64,000 nt of DNA from Candidatus Thiodiazotropha sp. (ex Epidulcina cf. delphinae) (GCA_025656455.1 JAHXHS010000009.1:78617-142616), one strand, 5' to 3'; shown: positions 7,369-16,118, counted from the stretch's first letter. Program-made: numbers and translations. Notes: generated from the sequence alone by a model not told the origin.

Positions 7369-8235
7369 CTAAAGCCTCCCCGCAATAAACACCTTTCTTT
7401 TCATTTCCGTGATAAACGGTTTAGCATTACGATAATGTTGAAGAATATACCAGGCCTTGAAGAAGTCTCCGGTATGATATTGTGGAATAATGCGGTTACC
7501 GTTCTTTAAAATATCCTCCCAGTCCAACCCGAAATGATCGTAAAACGTGTACAGCAAATCACCACTCCAATAGCCCGTACAGCCATCCAAGCGGAAATTG
7601 TAAAGCTCTGCTTTGACGCTCCATACCTGATGAACGGTAATGCCCAATCCGGAGACCTTGTCCCAAAATGAGGAGAAGTTAAGGAGATCCATGCTGATCC
7701 GAGTGATTTTCCTCGGATCGTAAGCAACGCTTTTCATACCTCTTTGCAGTTTTGATATGAAGGCCCTGTGGTAAACGACGAATGCGCTATTGTTGGCAAT
7801 CTCCCGGTTCAGCACATCGCTCCGGTAAACGCCCCCGACACCCTTGGAAAACCGCTTCTGCATCTCCAGCGCAACGCCTTCCATATCTCCCACGGAGAGC
7901 GACTTCATCAGCATCTCCATGGCATCGTTGAGCCATTTGTTGGATTTGGAAAATACCGGGTCTGATCGGATAGCGGCCGATTTGGCGGGACTATCCGCGA
8001 ACTGCATGTCCTCGGCCGGCGTGCCATCGAAATTGTATCCGGGATTCCGTCTCGCTTTTCCGACCAGTATCGGACCCTTGAGATTCAACGACTGCGCTTT
8101 TGCCAAGCCAAGGGTTCCCGGGCATGGCGAAGCCAGGCGGCAGGAGGTACCGTCATCAATCCACTGATCAAAACGCAGACCGGTCGAGGCCGGTCTAGAT
8201 CCAGAGGCCATTTGAATTCCCTGTCCAAAAAACAT
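7369..8235 (-). CDS. DUF3289-domain protein, probable secreted toxin-like effector
   Basis: A 288-residue protein whose C-terminal two thirds resemble DUF3289. The matches are AEDMQFADSP near residue 75, a central GGVYRSDVLN block, and SGDLLYTFYDHFGLDWEDI followed by FKAWYILQHYRNAKPFI at the end. DUF3289 domains are found in type VI secretion and polymorphic-toxin settings; their enzymatic activity is not settled. No signal peptide is visible. ATG 8235 and ATG 8211 are both possible starts, and the second has a better spaced purine-rich site. The lipoprotein gene follows 6 bases downstream, and a family B palindrome lies 70 bases upstream. Confidence 0.65.
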   Translation of the reverse strand: MFFGQGIQMASGSRPASTGLRFDQWIDDGTSCRLASPCPGTLGLAKAQSLNLKGPILVGKARRNPGYNFDGTPAEDMQFADSPAKSAAIRSDPVFSKSNKWLNDAMEMLMKSLSVGDMEGVALEMQKRFSKGVGGVYRSDVLNREIANNSAFVVYHRAFISKLQRGMKSVAYDPRKITRISMDLLNFSSFWDKVSGLGITVHQVWSVKAELYNFRLDGCTGYWSGDLLYTFYDHFGLDWEDILKNGNRIIPQYHTGDFFKAWYILQHYRNAKPFITEMKRKVFIAGRL

Positions 8236-8306
8236 GGTAGAACCAATACGAAGTGTACAGGCTGCTTATTTCTCAGTCCATAGAAGCCTCTTCATTCAAC
8301 ATGAAG

Positions 8307-8576
8307 CTAGTGTGGTGTAACGTATAAACTGTACCAATCAGAGGCCCGTCAATGCCTCAAGACCAGGCGCAGCGCGCAGACAATGGCAGCGCCCTTGTTA
8401 AGCGCTGCAACGCAGGATTGAGGCATTGACGGGCCTCCCTTCGGGCGAGACGCTAAGCCGTCATCTGCGTTGTTGCGTTGCTTGGAAAGGGCGCGCCATT
8501 CCCGGCGCAACGCGCCTAGCAGCTAACGGCTTAGCGTCTCGCTGATGGGTACAGTTTATACGTTACACCACACTAG
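8307..8576. repeat. Palindromic MITE-like element, family B, copy 1
   Basis: A 270-base element with terminal inverted repeats of 29 bases (CTAGTGTGGTGTAACG...) ending CTAG at both sides. It holds two large internal hairpins, with arms around 8341-8358/8420-8437 and 8446-8463/8525-8542. A copy of identical length in opposite orientation is at 55542-55811. Isolated end-like sequences (CTAGTGTGGTGT) occur at 14308 and 19141. No coding capacity. Confidence 0.88.
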
Positions 8577-8884
8577 TACTCCGTCAACCTGATACCTTAG
8601 GATGCAGTGTGCCCCACATCATCCAAGGCAAGGCGCAGTGCGCAGGGAGAAGTGGCACATGGATGTGCCGTTTACGGACCGAAGGATGGAATGGCATGCC
8701 CTTTTCAAGGACTGCAACGCCGCATTGGATGATGTGGGGCGCACCCTTTGGGCCAGCCAGGAAGCGGCCATCTGCGTTGTTGTGCTCCCTTGAATTAGCG
8801 ACGGCTAGTCCTGCACTCGCACGCCTAGCAGCTAGCCGCTTCCTGACTGGCTGCATCCTAAGTTATCAGGTTGACGGAGTACTA
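8574..8884. repeat. Palindromic MITE-like element, family A, copy 2
   Basis: A second 311-base copy of family A. It begins exactly where the family B element ends, so the two share the TAG of a CTAG. It differs from the 662-972 copy at few positions, including one mismatch within its own left terminal repeat. The shared junction suggests that one element inserted at the target-like end of the other. Confidence 0.88.
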
Positions 8885-9461
8885 GTACTGCGGCGGCCAA
8901 AGACCGGCCAGGCATTGGATGGGGCAAAGCATGGCGGGAATTCGTGATGACCGAAGAGATGGCGGCCAATATCCCTGGATTTTAGGCGTAGGTACGATTA
9001 TCCTTCACGGATGCGGATTTTGCAGTTACACCTCACGATCTTTCGTTCCCACGCAAATAGGAAGGAGCGAGTGATATCAATCATATCGGAGCCATCGGGC
9101 AAGCCCTTTGCATTCAGATCCATAAAACAACAGGCGTTTCCCCAGACTGGCCAGTATGAATTAACCTTTTGATTTATTGTGTAATGTTTAGAGTATTTAC
9201 CAAGTGAAAAGTATTATCGGACAAACCTGAACGCACCCTCGCGCCAATCTCGCCGCTGAGGGCGGCACTGCCTGCCTCAATCATCAATGGCTTTGGCTAT
9301 TGACTCAACCGAAGGCGCAACCTGACAGCCAAAGGCTGTCCAGAAAGACGAATGACAAGGACGCCACTCGTATTTCCGCCCCTGAGCGACGAGCTCGGCA
9401 CGATCATCGGATTCCCTCCGGTCAGGTCAAAGTTCCCCATTGTTTTTTCAGGCCCACATCG
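8885..9461. other. Intergenic region with a possible coding remnant
   Basis: About 575 bases. From about 8888 to 8984 a stop-free frame (AAAKDRPGIGWGKAWREF, ending at TAG) looks like a C-terminal protein scrap, but I cannot name it. The stretch 9130-9240 is AT-rich and is a candidate promoter region for the methyltransferase. An in-frame upstream extension of that gene from 9300 exists but lacks protein-like character. Confidence 0.35.
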
Positions 9462-10535
9462 ATGAAAAATCCCTTCAGGAAGAAAAAAATATCTGCCTAT
9501 GAGGCAATCCATGAAGCCCATAAGATCGCCTTCGGCCCACTGATCTTTCAGGCGGCGCGAACCATGCGCGACCTTGGCATTCTGCAGCAGCTCGAACAGG
9601 GCGGGACTGAGGGTGTCAGTGCTCAGACGATAGCCGACAACCTGGAACTCAGCCTGTATGGTGTTGAGACATTACTGGAAAGCGGTCTCAGCTGCGATGT
9701 GGCCGAGATGACGGATGACGGACTGTTCACGCTCAGCAAGATCGGTCACTTCCTGCTTAATGACACCATGACCCAGATCAACATGGACTACAACCACTAC
9801 GTCAACTACCAGGGGATGTTCTATCTGGACGAGGCGATCAAGGCAGGCAAACCGGCTGGACTGAAGGTGTTCGGCAAACAGTGGGAGACACTCTACCAAG
9901 CACTGCCGCATCTGCCGGAAAAGGTCAAAAATAGCTGGTACTGCTTCGACCACTTCTATTCCGACTCGGCCTACCCTGACTCACTGCCGATCATCTTCCG
10001 CAATCAGCCGAGGACAATGCTGGACATCGGCACCAATATCGGCAAATTCACCCTGTTGGCGGCAGAATACAACCCTGACATCGAGATCACCATGGTCGAT
10101 CTGCCGGATCAGCTGCAGAACGCCGTCAACCATGTCGAATCGGCAGGCCTGAGTTCACGGGTCCAGCCACTGGCAATGGACCTGCTCGATGAAGGTAACG
10201 GCTTTCCACATGGGATCGACATCTACTGGCTAAGCCAATTTCTCTCCTGTTTCGGCAAACAGGAGATCATCAGCATCCTGCGCCGCATTGCTGAGGCGAT
10301 GGACGTCAACTCAACGGTCTACATCCTTGAGACCTGCTGGGACAGGCAGAGACATGTAACTTCCGCCTACTCCCTGGTCAACACCTCGCTCTATTTCACC
10401 GCATTGGCCAGCGGCAACTCCAAGATGTACAACTCGCAGGAGCTACAGGCATGTATCGATGCGGCAGGGCTAACCCTCAGCCAAACCTACGACAATCTCG
10501 GTCTCTGTCATACCTTGTTCGAATGTCGCAAATAG
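9462..10535 (+). CDS. SAM-dependent O-methyltransferase-like protein
   Basis: A protein of about 357 residues with the layout of plant/bacterial-type O-methyltransferases (Methyltransf_2). An N-terminal winged-helix/dimerisation region (residues about 15-110; AQTIADNLELSLYGVETLLESG) is followed by a class I Rossmann methyltransferase. Motif I is MLDIGTNIGKFTLLA and the acidic ribose-binding end is VDLPDQL. The start is placed at ATG 9462, because residues upstream of it lack family similarity and this is where relatives begin. The substrate is not predictable. The gene stands alone, between repeat-rich stretches. Confidence 0.75.
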   Translation: MKNPFRKKKISAYEAIHEAHKIAFGPLIFQAARTMRDLGILQQLEQGGTEGVSAQTIADNLELSLYGVETLLESGLSCDVAEMTDDGLFTLSKIGHFLLNDTMTQINMDYNHYVNYQGMFYLDEAIKAGKPAGLKVFGKQWETLYQALPHLPEKVKNSWYCFDHFYSDSAYPDSLPIIFRNQPRTMLDIGTNIGKFTLLAAEYNPDIEITMVDLPDQLQNAVNHVESAGLSSRVQPLAMDLLDEGNGFPHGIDIYWLSQFLSCFGKQEIISILRRIAEAMDVNSTVYILETCWDRQRHVTSAYSLVNTSLYFTALASGNSKMYNSQELQACIDAAGLTLSQTYDNLGLCHTLFECRK

Positions 10536-10823
10536 CCATCCTCGTTGTGAGGAACTGTTGGGAACGATACGACAATTCAGCGCTGCTATTCTCTCCTTTT
10601 GCAACCCGCACCACTGATCTATAATTGGATCTCAACCAGGGAGAAACTGAATGCCCGAAAAGGCATAGAGTCCGCTGAAAGCTAGAGTTGGTTCGAGGTG
10701 ATTAGGGGGACTCTTCCCGTTATCATCACAGCGCCACATGCCACACGACCCTTCAGGGATGGCAAGCGAAGGTTTTCTGATGGCGGCGGGACTGCCGCCT
10801 TGGCAATTGCCGTCGCACGACTA

Positions 10824-11257
10824 TTAACCCAGCACCCTAATAGGCGGCCATGTTCAGGGCTTCAAGCATGCCCCTGATCAAGGCGTGGCTCGCAGTCAAT
10901 GGCCATCCCCTTGGCAAGAACCACAACGTGGTGCAAGGGCATGCTTGAAGCCCCTAACCCATTGGTTAAAACTCAAGTTTCGGAGTTCATCTTGTTCCCA
11001 TGTTCTACGAGCTTCGTAGGGTGCGGCCCTGCCGCACCGTAACTTGAAGCCCTGGAACCCAAGGTATTGGGTCAGGGGGCCGCGAAGTGAAGAAATCCGT
11101 CATAGCAAACAGGAGCGCAACCCAGCATGGTGCGGCAGGGCCGCACCCTACGCCCTGTTCACATTGTGCGTTCCCACATAGAACATGGGAACGCGTTAAA
11201 TTTGAACTCCGAAACTTGAGTTAAAAGAAAGATAGGCCGTCGTGTGCTGGGTTAATG
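10824..11257. repeat. Family C palindromic element carrying a nested family D repeat
   Basis: Bounded by ATTAACCCAGCAC at the left and GTGCTGGGTTAAT at the right. It contains a strong hairpin with arms 10857-10873 and 10937-10953 (CAAGGCGTG and CACAACG near the apex). A family D element lies within it. The related full element at 31878-32160 has the same hairpin with compensated arm changes. A collapsed version is at 35565-35612. Confidence 0.7.
10966..11224. repeat. Family D palindromic repeat, copy 1
   Basis: Ends are inverted copies (ACTCAAGTTTCGGAGTTCA and TGAACTCCGAAACTTGAGT), with an inner inverted pair GTTCCCATGTTCTA/TAGAACATGGGAAC and two GC palindromes of the GTGCGGC...GCCGCAC type. 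A copy that has lost its left end is at 21698-21914. No coding sequence. Confidence 0.78.
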
Positions 11258-11371
11258 TGCTACTGTCATCTATACCACATACGAAGGCCCCTCTGACCCG
11301 AATCACTACGATGACAACGGATTCAAACAGACGCTTAAGCGCATCATTGACGAGATAAAACCATTTGCGTT

Positions 11372-11533
11372 AGGGCTGCGGCAAAAATAAATTATCCCAA
11401 AATGCGCCGGATTATTGCTTGCCTTCTAGGCGTAGCGTAGGGCGCATAGCCGGGACTATGCAACCGAAGCTACAACAACGAAGGCAGGGAATAAGACAAG
11501 CAGTTTGGGATCATTTATTTTTGCCGCAGCCCT
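11372..11533. repeat. Family E palindromic element, copy 1
   Basis: A 162-base hairpin element with ends AGGGCTGCGGCAAAAATAAA and its inverted copy, and an inner hairpin with CTAGGCG and ACAACAACG on either side of the apex. A copy of the same length is at 32230-32391. It is flanked by TTA trinucleotides on both sides. Confidence 0.85.
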
Positions 11534-11586
11534 TAATTCGCGTTCATTTGCGGACCAATTTCCTTAATCCATAATATTCAGCGATA

Positions 11587-12255
11587 TCAAATCATACAAC
11601 GCAACCCCCCTGTAATCTCGGAGAAATCGTGGATCGCCGGATAGTCGCCGGGCTCCCGCGCCGGCCCCTTGGAGTCCGGCTTGAGCATCGCCAGCAACCA
11701 GCGCATGCCGTATTGCTCGGCTGACGCCAGCACTGCCGGGCTGTCGTCAACAAACAGGGTACGGTCTCTGTCGAACGGATGAAGATTCTGCAGCCGGTGC
11801 CAGAATTCGGGATGCTCCTTGGGCAGGCCCAACTGGTGGGAGGATATGACCTGATTAAAGAACCCGGCCAGTCGGGTCCTGTCCATCTTCAACGCCAATG
11901 CCTTCTGGTGGGCATTGGTCACCAGGATCCGCTCCTTACCGGCGCACATCAACTGGTCAAGAAAGTCGATGACATGGGGATGCACGGCGATCAGATGATC
12001 CACCTCCTCCTTGAGCAGGGCGATATCCAGTTCAAGCTCCCGGCTCCAGTGGTCCAGACAATACCACTCCAGGGTCCCCTCCTCGCTTCTGTAGCGCGCC
12101 AGCAACGCTTCCCTTGCCTGCGCCAACGGTATGCCTTTTGCCTCGGCATACCTGAACGGCACATGCTCCAGCCAGAAATGGTTGTCGAAATGGAGGTCCA
12201 ACAGGGTTCCGTCCATATCCAGCATGACACTATCGATTTGGTTCCAGTCGATCAT
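11587..12255 (-). CDS. yrfG: GMP/IMP nucleotidase, HAD family
   Basis: A 222-residue HAD-superfamily phosphatase matching YrfG, which dephosphorylates GMP and IMP in the cytoplasm. Motif I DMDGTLLD (13-20) carries both nucleophile and acid/base aspartates. Motif II is ILVTNAHQKAL, the motif III lysine lies in GLPKEHPEFW, and motif IV is LFVDDSP. Length is normal. ATG 12255 is opposed to the start of the secreted-protein gene at 12273, so the two genes are divergent with only 17 bases between start codons, and their promoters must overlap coding sequence. yrfG near nudE and cysQ is a familiar gammaproteobacterial neighbourhood. Confidence 0.92.
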   Translation of the reverse strand: MIDWNQIDSVMLDMDGTLLDLHFDNHFWLEHVPFRYAEAKGIPLAQAREALLARYRSEEGTLEWYCLDHWSRELELDIALLKEEVDHLIAVHPHVIDFLDQLMCAGKERILVTNAHQKALALKMDRTRLAGFFNQVISSHQLGLPKEHPEFWHRLQNLHPFDRDRTLFVDDSPAVLASAEQYGMRWLLAMLKPDSKGPAREPGDYPAIHDFSEITGGLRCMI

Positions 12256-12272
12256 CGTATACAGTTACACCT

Positions 12273-12935
12273 ATGTATTTGATCCATTTATCGATTCTAC
12301 TCGGTCTTTCGTTCATGGCCGCCGCTGCCGAGGAGCCGCCCTTTTTCCCGGAAGAGGATCTGGAAGCGCGGACCGCAGCAGTCAGCGAGGGTGAGCTTTC
12401 GTTTCTGGACACCCCACCGGCGAAGCCGGTCCACCATCACGAAAACCTGATTCGGATCACCGCCGCCAGCCTCGAGGATGGTTGGGTGACGTTGGAACAG
12501 TGTCATCGTCACCTGGATCCTGTGCCTCTACTAGAGATCGTCTACCATCCGCGGCGAATCCGCAATATTCAACTACTCTCCTCACGCAACATTGGGGCGA
12601 GCCGGGTGATGGATGCCAAAGTTGAATTACGCGACATTCGCCAAGACGCTGAACTCTGCCTGCAAGCCGACAGCCGGTCACTGCACCCGATGGGTGATGG
12701 CGCCTTTCAACTGCGCAACGGCCCCTACATGCGGCGATTCCTCGATGGCTACTATCCGATGCGCTTAACCATAGCGGTACACTACCCGGCGGCCATGATC
12801 AGGTTCTCCGCCCTCCGTCCGCTCCCGCTCGACGCCGAGCGCACCTCCGAGTCAAAAGGCGTCATACGCTGGGACGGCTGGTTTCAAGGCAGGCTTTTCA
12901 CGGAACTCGATTTCAATCTCATCCAAGACAACTGA
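12273..12935 (+). CDS. Secreted protein of unknown function
   Basis: A 220-residue protein with an N-terminal signal peptide (MYLIHLSILLGLSFMAAAA, cleavage near residue 20). A proline-rich stretch follows and then a beta-rich periplasmic domain (about 58-215) that I do not recognise. Two cysteines (in EQCHRH and ELCLQA) could form a disulfide. It ends 5 bases before nudE, so it probably leads a nudE-cysQ transcription unit. No function is proposed. Confidence 0.7.
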   Translation: MYLIHLSILLGLSFMAAAAEEPPFFPEEDLEARTAAVSEGELSFLDTPPAKPVHHHENLIRITAASLEDGWVTLEQCHRHLDPVPLLEIVYHPRRIRNIQLLSSRNIGASRVMDAKVELRDIRQDAELCLQADSRSLHPMGDGAFQLRNGPYMRRFLDGYYPMRLTIAVHYPAAMIRFSALRPLPLDAERTSESKGVIRWDGWFQGRLFTELDFNLIQDN

Positions 12936-12940
12936 AAATA

Positions 12941-13480
12941 ATGGCGAAAAAACCCAATATCCTGTCACAACAATTGATCGCCGAAACACGCCTGTTCCGC
13001 GTGGAGCAGATCGGCCTGGAGTTCAGTAACGGCCAACAGCGGCTATATGAGCGGCTGCTGGGCGGTGAAACAGGGTCGGTCCTGGTGGTGCCGATGCTGG
13101 ACGATGACACGGTGTTGCTGATCCGTGAGTACTCCGCCGGCAGCCAGGACTATCAGCTCGGCCTGCCCAAGGGACGCATGGAGGCGGGAGAAGGCCCGCT
13201 ACAGGCCGCAAACCGTGAAATGCGTGAAGAGGTCGGCTATGGGGCCCGGGAGCTGACCCTGTTGAAGACATTCACTATCGCACCCGCCTACATCCGGCAC
13301 CAGACCCATGTTATCCTTGCGCGGAATTTATTTCCCGACAAACAACCGGGTGATGAACCTGAACCGATCGAAGTAGTGCCCTGGCAACTCTCAGACTGGG
13401 AAAACCTGATCGATCAACCGGACTTGACCGAGGCCCGCTCAATCGCGGCCCTCTATATGACAAGGGATTTTTTATCATGA
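12941..13480 (+). CDS. nudE: ADP compounds hydrolase NudE
   Basis: A 179-residue Nudix hydrolase. The Nudix box (GRMEAGEGPLQAANREMREE followed by VGY) is complete and is preceded by LGLPKG, as in NudE, which cleaves ADP-ribose, NADH and Ap3A. It overlaps the next gene, cysQ, by four bases (ATGA), so the two are translationally coupled. Removal of adenylated signalling or waste nucleotides fits the pairing with the PAP phosphatase. Assignment to NudE rather than another Nudix subfamily rests on this neighbourhood and overall similarity. Confidence 0.88.
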   Translation: MAKKPNILSQQLIAETRLFRVEQIGLEFSNGQQRLYERLLGGETGSVLVVPMLDDDTVLLIREYSAGSQDYQLGLPKGRMEAGEGPLQAANREMREEVGYGARELTLLKTFTIAPAYIRHQTHVILARNLFPDKQPGDEPEPIEVVPWQLSDWENLIDQPDLTEARSIAALYMTRDFLS

Positions 13481-14268
13481 GCATGCCTGTTTCCCTCGAT
13501 GAACTGCTGCAATTGGCCCACCAGGCGGGTGATGCCATCCTACAGATCTATGACACTGAATTCGAAGTGGAGGAGAAACAGGACAACTCCCCCCTCACCG
13601 CCGCGGACCTGGCCGCCCACCAACTCATTGTCTCAACCCTGGAAGGACTCACACCGGAGATTCCGGTGCTCTCGGAGGAGTCCTCGACAATCCCCTATGC
13701 CGAGCGTCAGGCATGGCGACGGTACTGGCTGATCGACCCCCTGGACGGCACCCGGGAGTTTGTTAAACGGAATGGTGAATTTACCGTCAACATTGCCCTG
13801 ATCGAGAACGGGAAGCCTATCCTCGGGGTGGTCTATGCGCCGGTGCTAAAGACGATCTATTACGGGATTCAGGGTGATGGCGCCTGGAAACAGGAGGGGG
13901 ACGATCCGCCACAGGCTATCCGGGTAGCGGACCAACGCCGGCAGCCGACGCGGGTGGCGGGCAGTCGTTCCCATGCGGGTGACTCACTGCTGCGTTTTCT
14001 GGAAAAAATGGGGGATCACGAGCTGGTCAGCATGGGCAGTTCGCTCAAACTCTGCCTGGTCGCAGAGGGTAAAGCCGACATCTATCCGCGCCTGGGCCCC
14101 ACCTCTGAATGGGACACCGCCGCCGCCCAGGCGGTGGTCGAGGCGGCGGGCGGCCGTGTCACCACCCTGGATCTGCAGCCCCTCAATTACAACACCAAGG
14201 ACTCCCTGCTGAACCCGCATTTCCTGGTATTCGGCGATCTCTCCGAGACCTGGTCCGACTTTCTCTAG
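13477..14268 (+). CDS. cysQ: 3'(2'),5'-bisphosphate nucleotidase CysQ
   Basis: A 263-residue member of the inositol monophosphatase family that hydrolyses PAP/PAPS, recycling the by-product of sulfate assimilation. Metal-binding motifs are present: the acidic SEESS segment, DPLDGTREFV with its D-x-x-D-G-T core, and SEWDTAAAQAVVEAAGG near the C-terminus. Start ATG 13477 overlaps the nudE stop. Length is normal for CysQ. A GC hairpin follows 15 bases after the stop. Confidence 0.93.
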   Translation: MSMPVSLDELLQLAHQAGDAILQIYDTEFEVEEKQDNSPLTAADLAAHQLIVSTLEGLTPEIPVLSEESSTIPYAERQAWRRYWLIDPLDGTREFVKRNGEFTVNIALIENGKPILGVVYAPVLKTIYYGIQGDGAWKQEGDDPPQAIRVADQRRQPTRVAGSRSHAGDSLLRFLEKMGDHELVSMGSSLKLCLVAEGKADIYPRLGPTSEWDTAAAQAVVEAAGGRVTTLDLQPLNYNTKDSLLNPHFLVFGDLSETWSDFL

Positions 14269-14282
14269 TGTCCTCCAAATCG

Positions 14283-14305
14283 CCCCGAGGGAAGTACCCT
14301 TGGGG
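14283..14305 (+). terminator. Hairpin after cysQ, possible terminator
   Basis: The arms CCCCGAGGG and CCCTTGGGG pair with one G-U, with a five-base loop, just after the cysQ stop. No clear T-run follows; the next bases (CTAGTGTGGTGT) match the end of family B elements. Termination or 3' end protection is plausible, but a classical intrinsic terminator is not clear. Confidence 0.35.
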
Positions 14306-14365
14306 TGCTAGTGTGGTGTCTCATACTAATTGCTGATATCAGCGTGACGCCAGGCCCCTGGACGG

Positions 14366-14923
14366 TTACTGATCGATATCCGCCACCGGAAAGACCTTGG
14401 CAAAAGCACTCAGTTCGTCCAGGCTGGCATTGCTGCTGGAGAGATTGATCATGCCCGGCGTCATTTTGAGGCTGATCACGATCTCTTTGCGTGACCCCTT
14501 TTCCATCACCATCCCGGTATAACGGCCGATTCGGATCTTCTTGCCGCCCCCTGCCGCCAGTCCCATCTGGCTGAACATGGCCGCCATACCGCCGCCACCG
14601 CTAGTGTAGCTGACTTTGATGATCTTGCCCTCCTTGGTGTACTGGGTCTCGATATTGGAGAGGCCCATTGCCTTCTGCTGGGAAATCTCACCCCGTTTCC
14701 AACCAGCCACCTGTTTGGCGAATCTGTCACTCTTGCGCGCCTGCTGAATCTGTTCCAGGGACTCCAGGCACCATTTGGCCTCTTCAACTGCGCCGGCGAT
14801 ATCATCCGCCTCGTAGAGCTTAGCCGCTTGCTTACAGTAAGTTGCCGGATCCCCCTCCTCGGCCGCCTGCAGCGACAGGGCCACGAGTGTCAAAACAGTG
14901 ATGCCGAGATAGTTCTTTTTCAT
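14366..14923 (-). CDS. Secreted protein of unknown function
   Basis: A protein of about 185 residues. The start is set at ATG 14923 because a GGAGG site lies 5-9 bases upstream and a signal peptide follows (MKKNYLGITVLTLVALSLQAA); the open frame continues upstream without protein character. After it come a helical, tetratricopeptide-like segment (YCKQAAKLYEADDIAGAVEEAKWCLE) and a glycine-rich stretch (YTSGGGGMAAMFSQMG, LAAGGGKK). The C-terminal third is beta-rich (VMEKGSRKEIVISLKMTP). Probably periplasmic. I do not recognise the family. Convergent with cysQ. Confidence 0.65.
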   Translation of the reverse strand: MKKNYLGITVLTLVALSLQAAEEGDPATYCKQAAKLYEADDIAGAVEEAKWCLESLEQIQQARKSDRFAKQVAGWKRGEISQQKAMGLSNIETQYTKEGKIIKVSYTSGGGGMAAMFSQMGLAAGGGKKIRIGRYTGMVMEKGSRKEIVISLKMTPGMINLSSSNASLDELSAFAKVFPVADIDQ

Positions 14924-15077
14924 GCTTTCCTCCCCATGGATTAATTTGCGCCATCTGACTGATTTGACATACGACACACGAGAATCACACCTGTTTGCAC
15001 AATAACCAAAACATCGATGCTTTGCTATTGGATGTTTTGCTTTTGTACCGAGTCGGCTATGCTGGTGTGGTGAGCCA

Positions 15078-16118
15078 ATGCCTATGACCAACCGATTCTC
15101 AACAGGCCTCCTCGCCTTATACACGGTACTGTCGGCGACTGTTTTCCAGCAGGCCTTCGGCATCGAATCCGAAGAGGACGTCTATGCCTTCGATGATTTC
15201 CCCCTGGAAGAACTGCTCCAGCATCCCGACTGGTTCAAAAAGAGTTTTCTCGAGTTGCCATCCGACCTGCAAGAGGCCGTGGACAAGGACAAGCGCGGCA
15301 TTATCGTCTATTTCGGCCAGAAACGTTGCGCCTACTGTAAAATGCTGCTCGAGGTGAATTTCGGGCTCAGTGATATCGCCACCTACACACGCAGGCATTT
15401 CGACATCATCCCCATCAATATCTGGAGTACGGAGGAGGTCACGACCCTCGACGGCGAGGTGCTTACCCAACGGGACTATTCCCTGCGCGAGAAGACCAAT
15501 TTCACGCCATCGCTCATTTTCTACGATGAACAAGGGAAGGAGGCCTTGCGACTGCGCGGCTACTACCCGCCCTACCAGTTTCGCGCCGCCCTGGAGTATG
15601 TCGCCGACGGGCACTATCGGAGTGAATCCTTCCCCGACTATCTGGCGCGGGGCGATTCGGGCACCGCTTTCGAACCCGGCGATTTGAATGAAGAGGATTT
15701 CTTTATTCCGCCGCCGCACAACCTGGATCGCAGCCGCTTTCCCGGACAGCGCCCGCTGCTGGTCTATTTCGAACAGGGAAACTGCCACGCCTGTGACGTG
15801 TTGCATAGCCAACCCCTGCGCGACCCGGCCATCAACGAGCTGTTACAGGCATTCGACAACGTGCAGCTCGATATTCGTGATCAGACCCCGGTCATTACAC
15901 CCAACGGCGATAAGAGCAATGCCCGGCAATGGGCCAAAGCGCTGGGGCTTTTCTACACGCCATCGCTGATCTTTTTCGATGAGCAAGGCAAAGAGATCAT
16001 CCGTGTCGACTCGGTGGTGCGCTTTTACCGCCTGCGCAAGGTTATCAACTACATCACCAGCCGCGGTTATCTCACTGAACCGAATTATCAGCGCTGGCGG
16101 GTGGATGGCGGGTTCTGA
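15078..16118 (+). CDS. Periplasmic protein with two thioredoxin-fold domains
   Basis: A 346-residue exported protein (signal peptide to about residue 28) with two tandem thioredoxin-like domains. The first has CAYC (84-87) and the cis-proline loop FTPSLIFYD (142-150). The second has CHAC (236-239) and a second YTPSLIFFD loop. CxxC motifs with small central residues suggest disulfide reduction or transfer to a specific substrate in the periplasm. Similar proteins occur in sulfur-oxidising bacteria, which is suggestive only. ATG 15078 or ATG 15084 would serve as start. The gene is divergent from the secreted-protein gene at 14366-14923, and a diguanylate cyclase follows. Confidence 0.8.
   Translation: MPMTNRFSTGLLALYTVLSATVFQQAFGIESEEDVYAFDDFPLEELLQHPDWFKKSFLELPSDLQEAVDKDKRGIIVYFGQKRCAYCKMLLEVNFGLSDIATYTRRHFDIIPINIWSTEEVTTLDGEVLTQRDYSLREKTNFTPSLIFYDEQGKEALRLRGYYPPYQFRAALEYVADGHYRSESFPDYLARGDSGTAFEPGDLNEEDFFIPPPHNLDRSRFPGQRPLLVYFEQGNCHACDVLHSQPLRDPAINELLQAFDNVQLDIRDQTPVITPNGDKSNARQWAKALGLFYTPSLIFFDEQGKEIIRVDSVVRFYRLRKVINYITSRGYLTEPNYQRWRVDGGF

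Larger units (their letters stand above)
10536..11586. other. Repeat-filled intergenic region
   Basis: A kilobase without an intact gene, occupied by a family C element with another repeat nested inside (10824-11257) and a family E element (11372-11533). Short frames such as 11262-11370 (TTYEGPSDPNHYDDNGFKQ) and about 10755-10820 look like worn protein remnants, but I cannot assign them. It appears to be an insertion sink between the methyltransferase and yrfG. Confidence 0.6.

Noticed and set aside
7844..8167. A frame antisense to the DUF3289 gene
   Set aside because: It is fully contained in the antisense of a gene with clear family similarity and has no start site or motif.
10966..11224. 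Insertion sequence with a transposase
   Set aside because: It has terminal inverted repeats but no open frame for a transposase, so it is listed only as a repeat.
14924..15163. Extension of the secreted-protein gene to ATG 15163
   Set aside because: A ribosome site and signal peptide at ATG 14923 decide the start; the extension also overlaps the divergent thioredoxin-fold gene.
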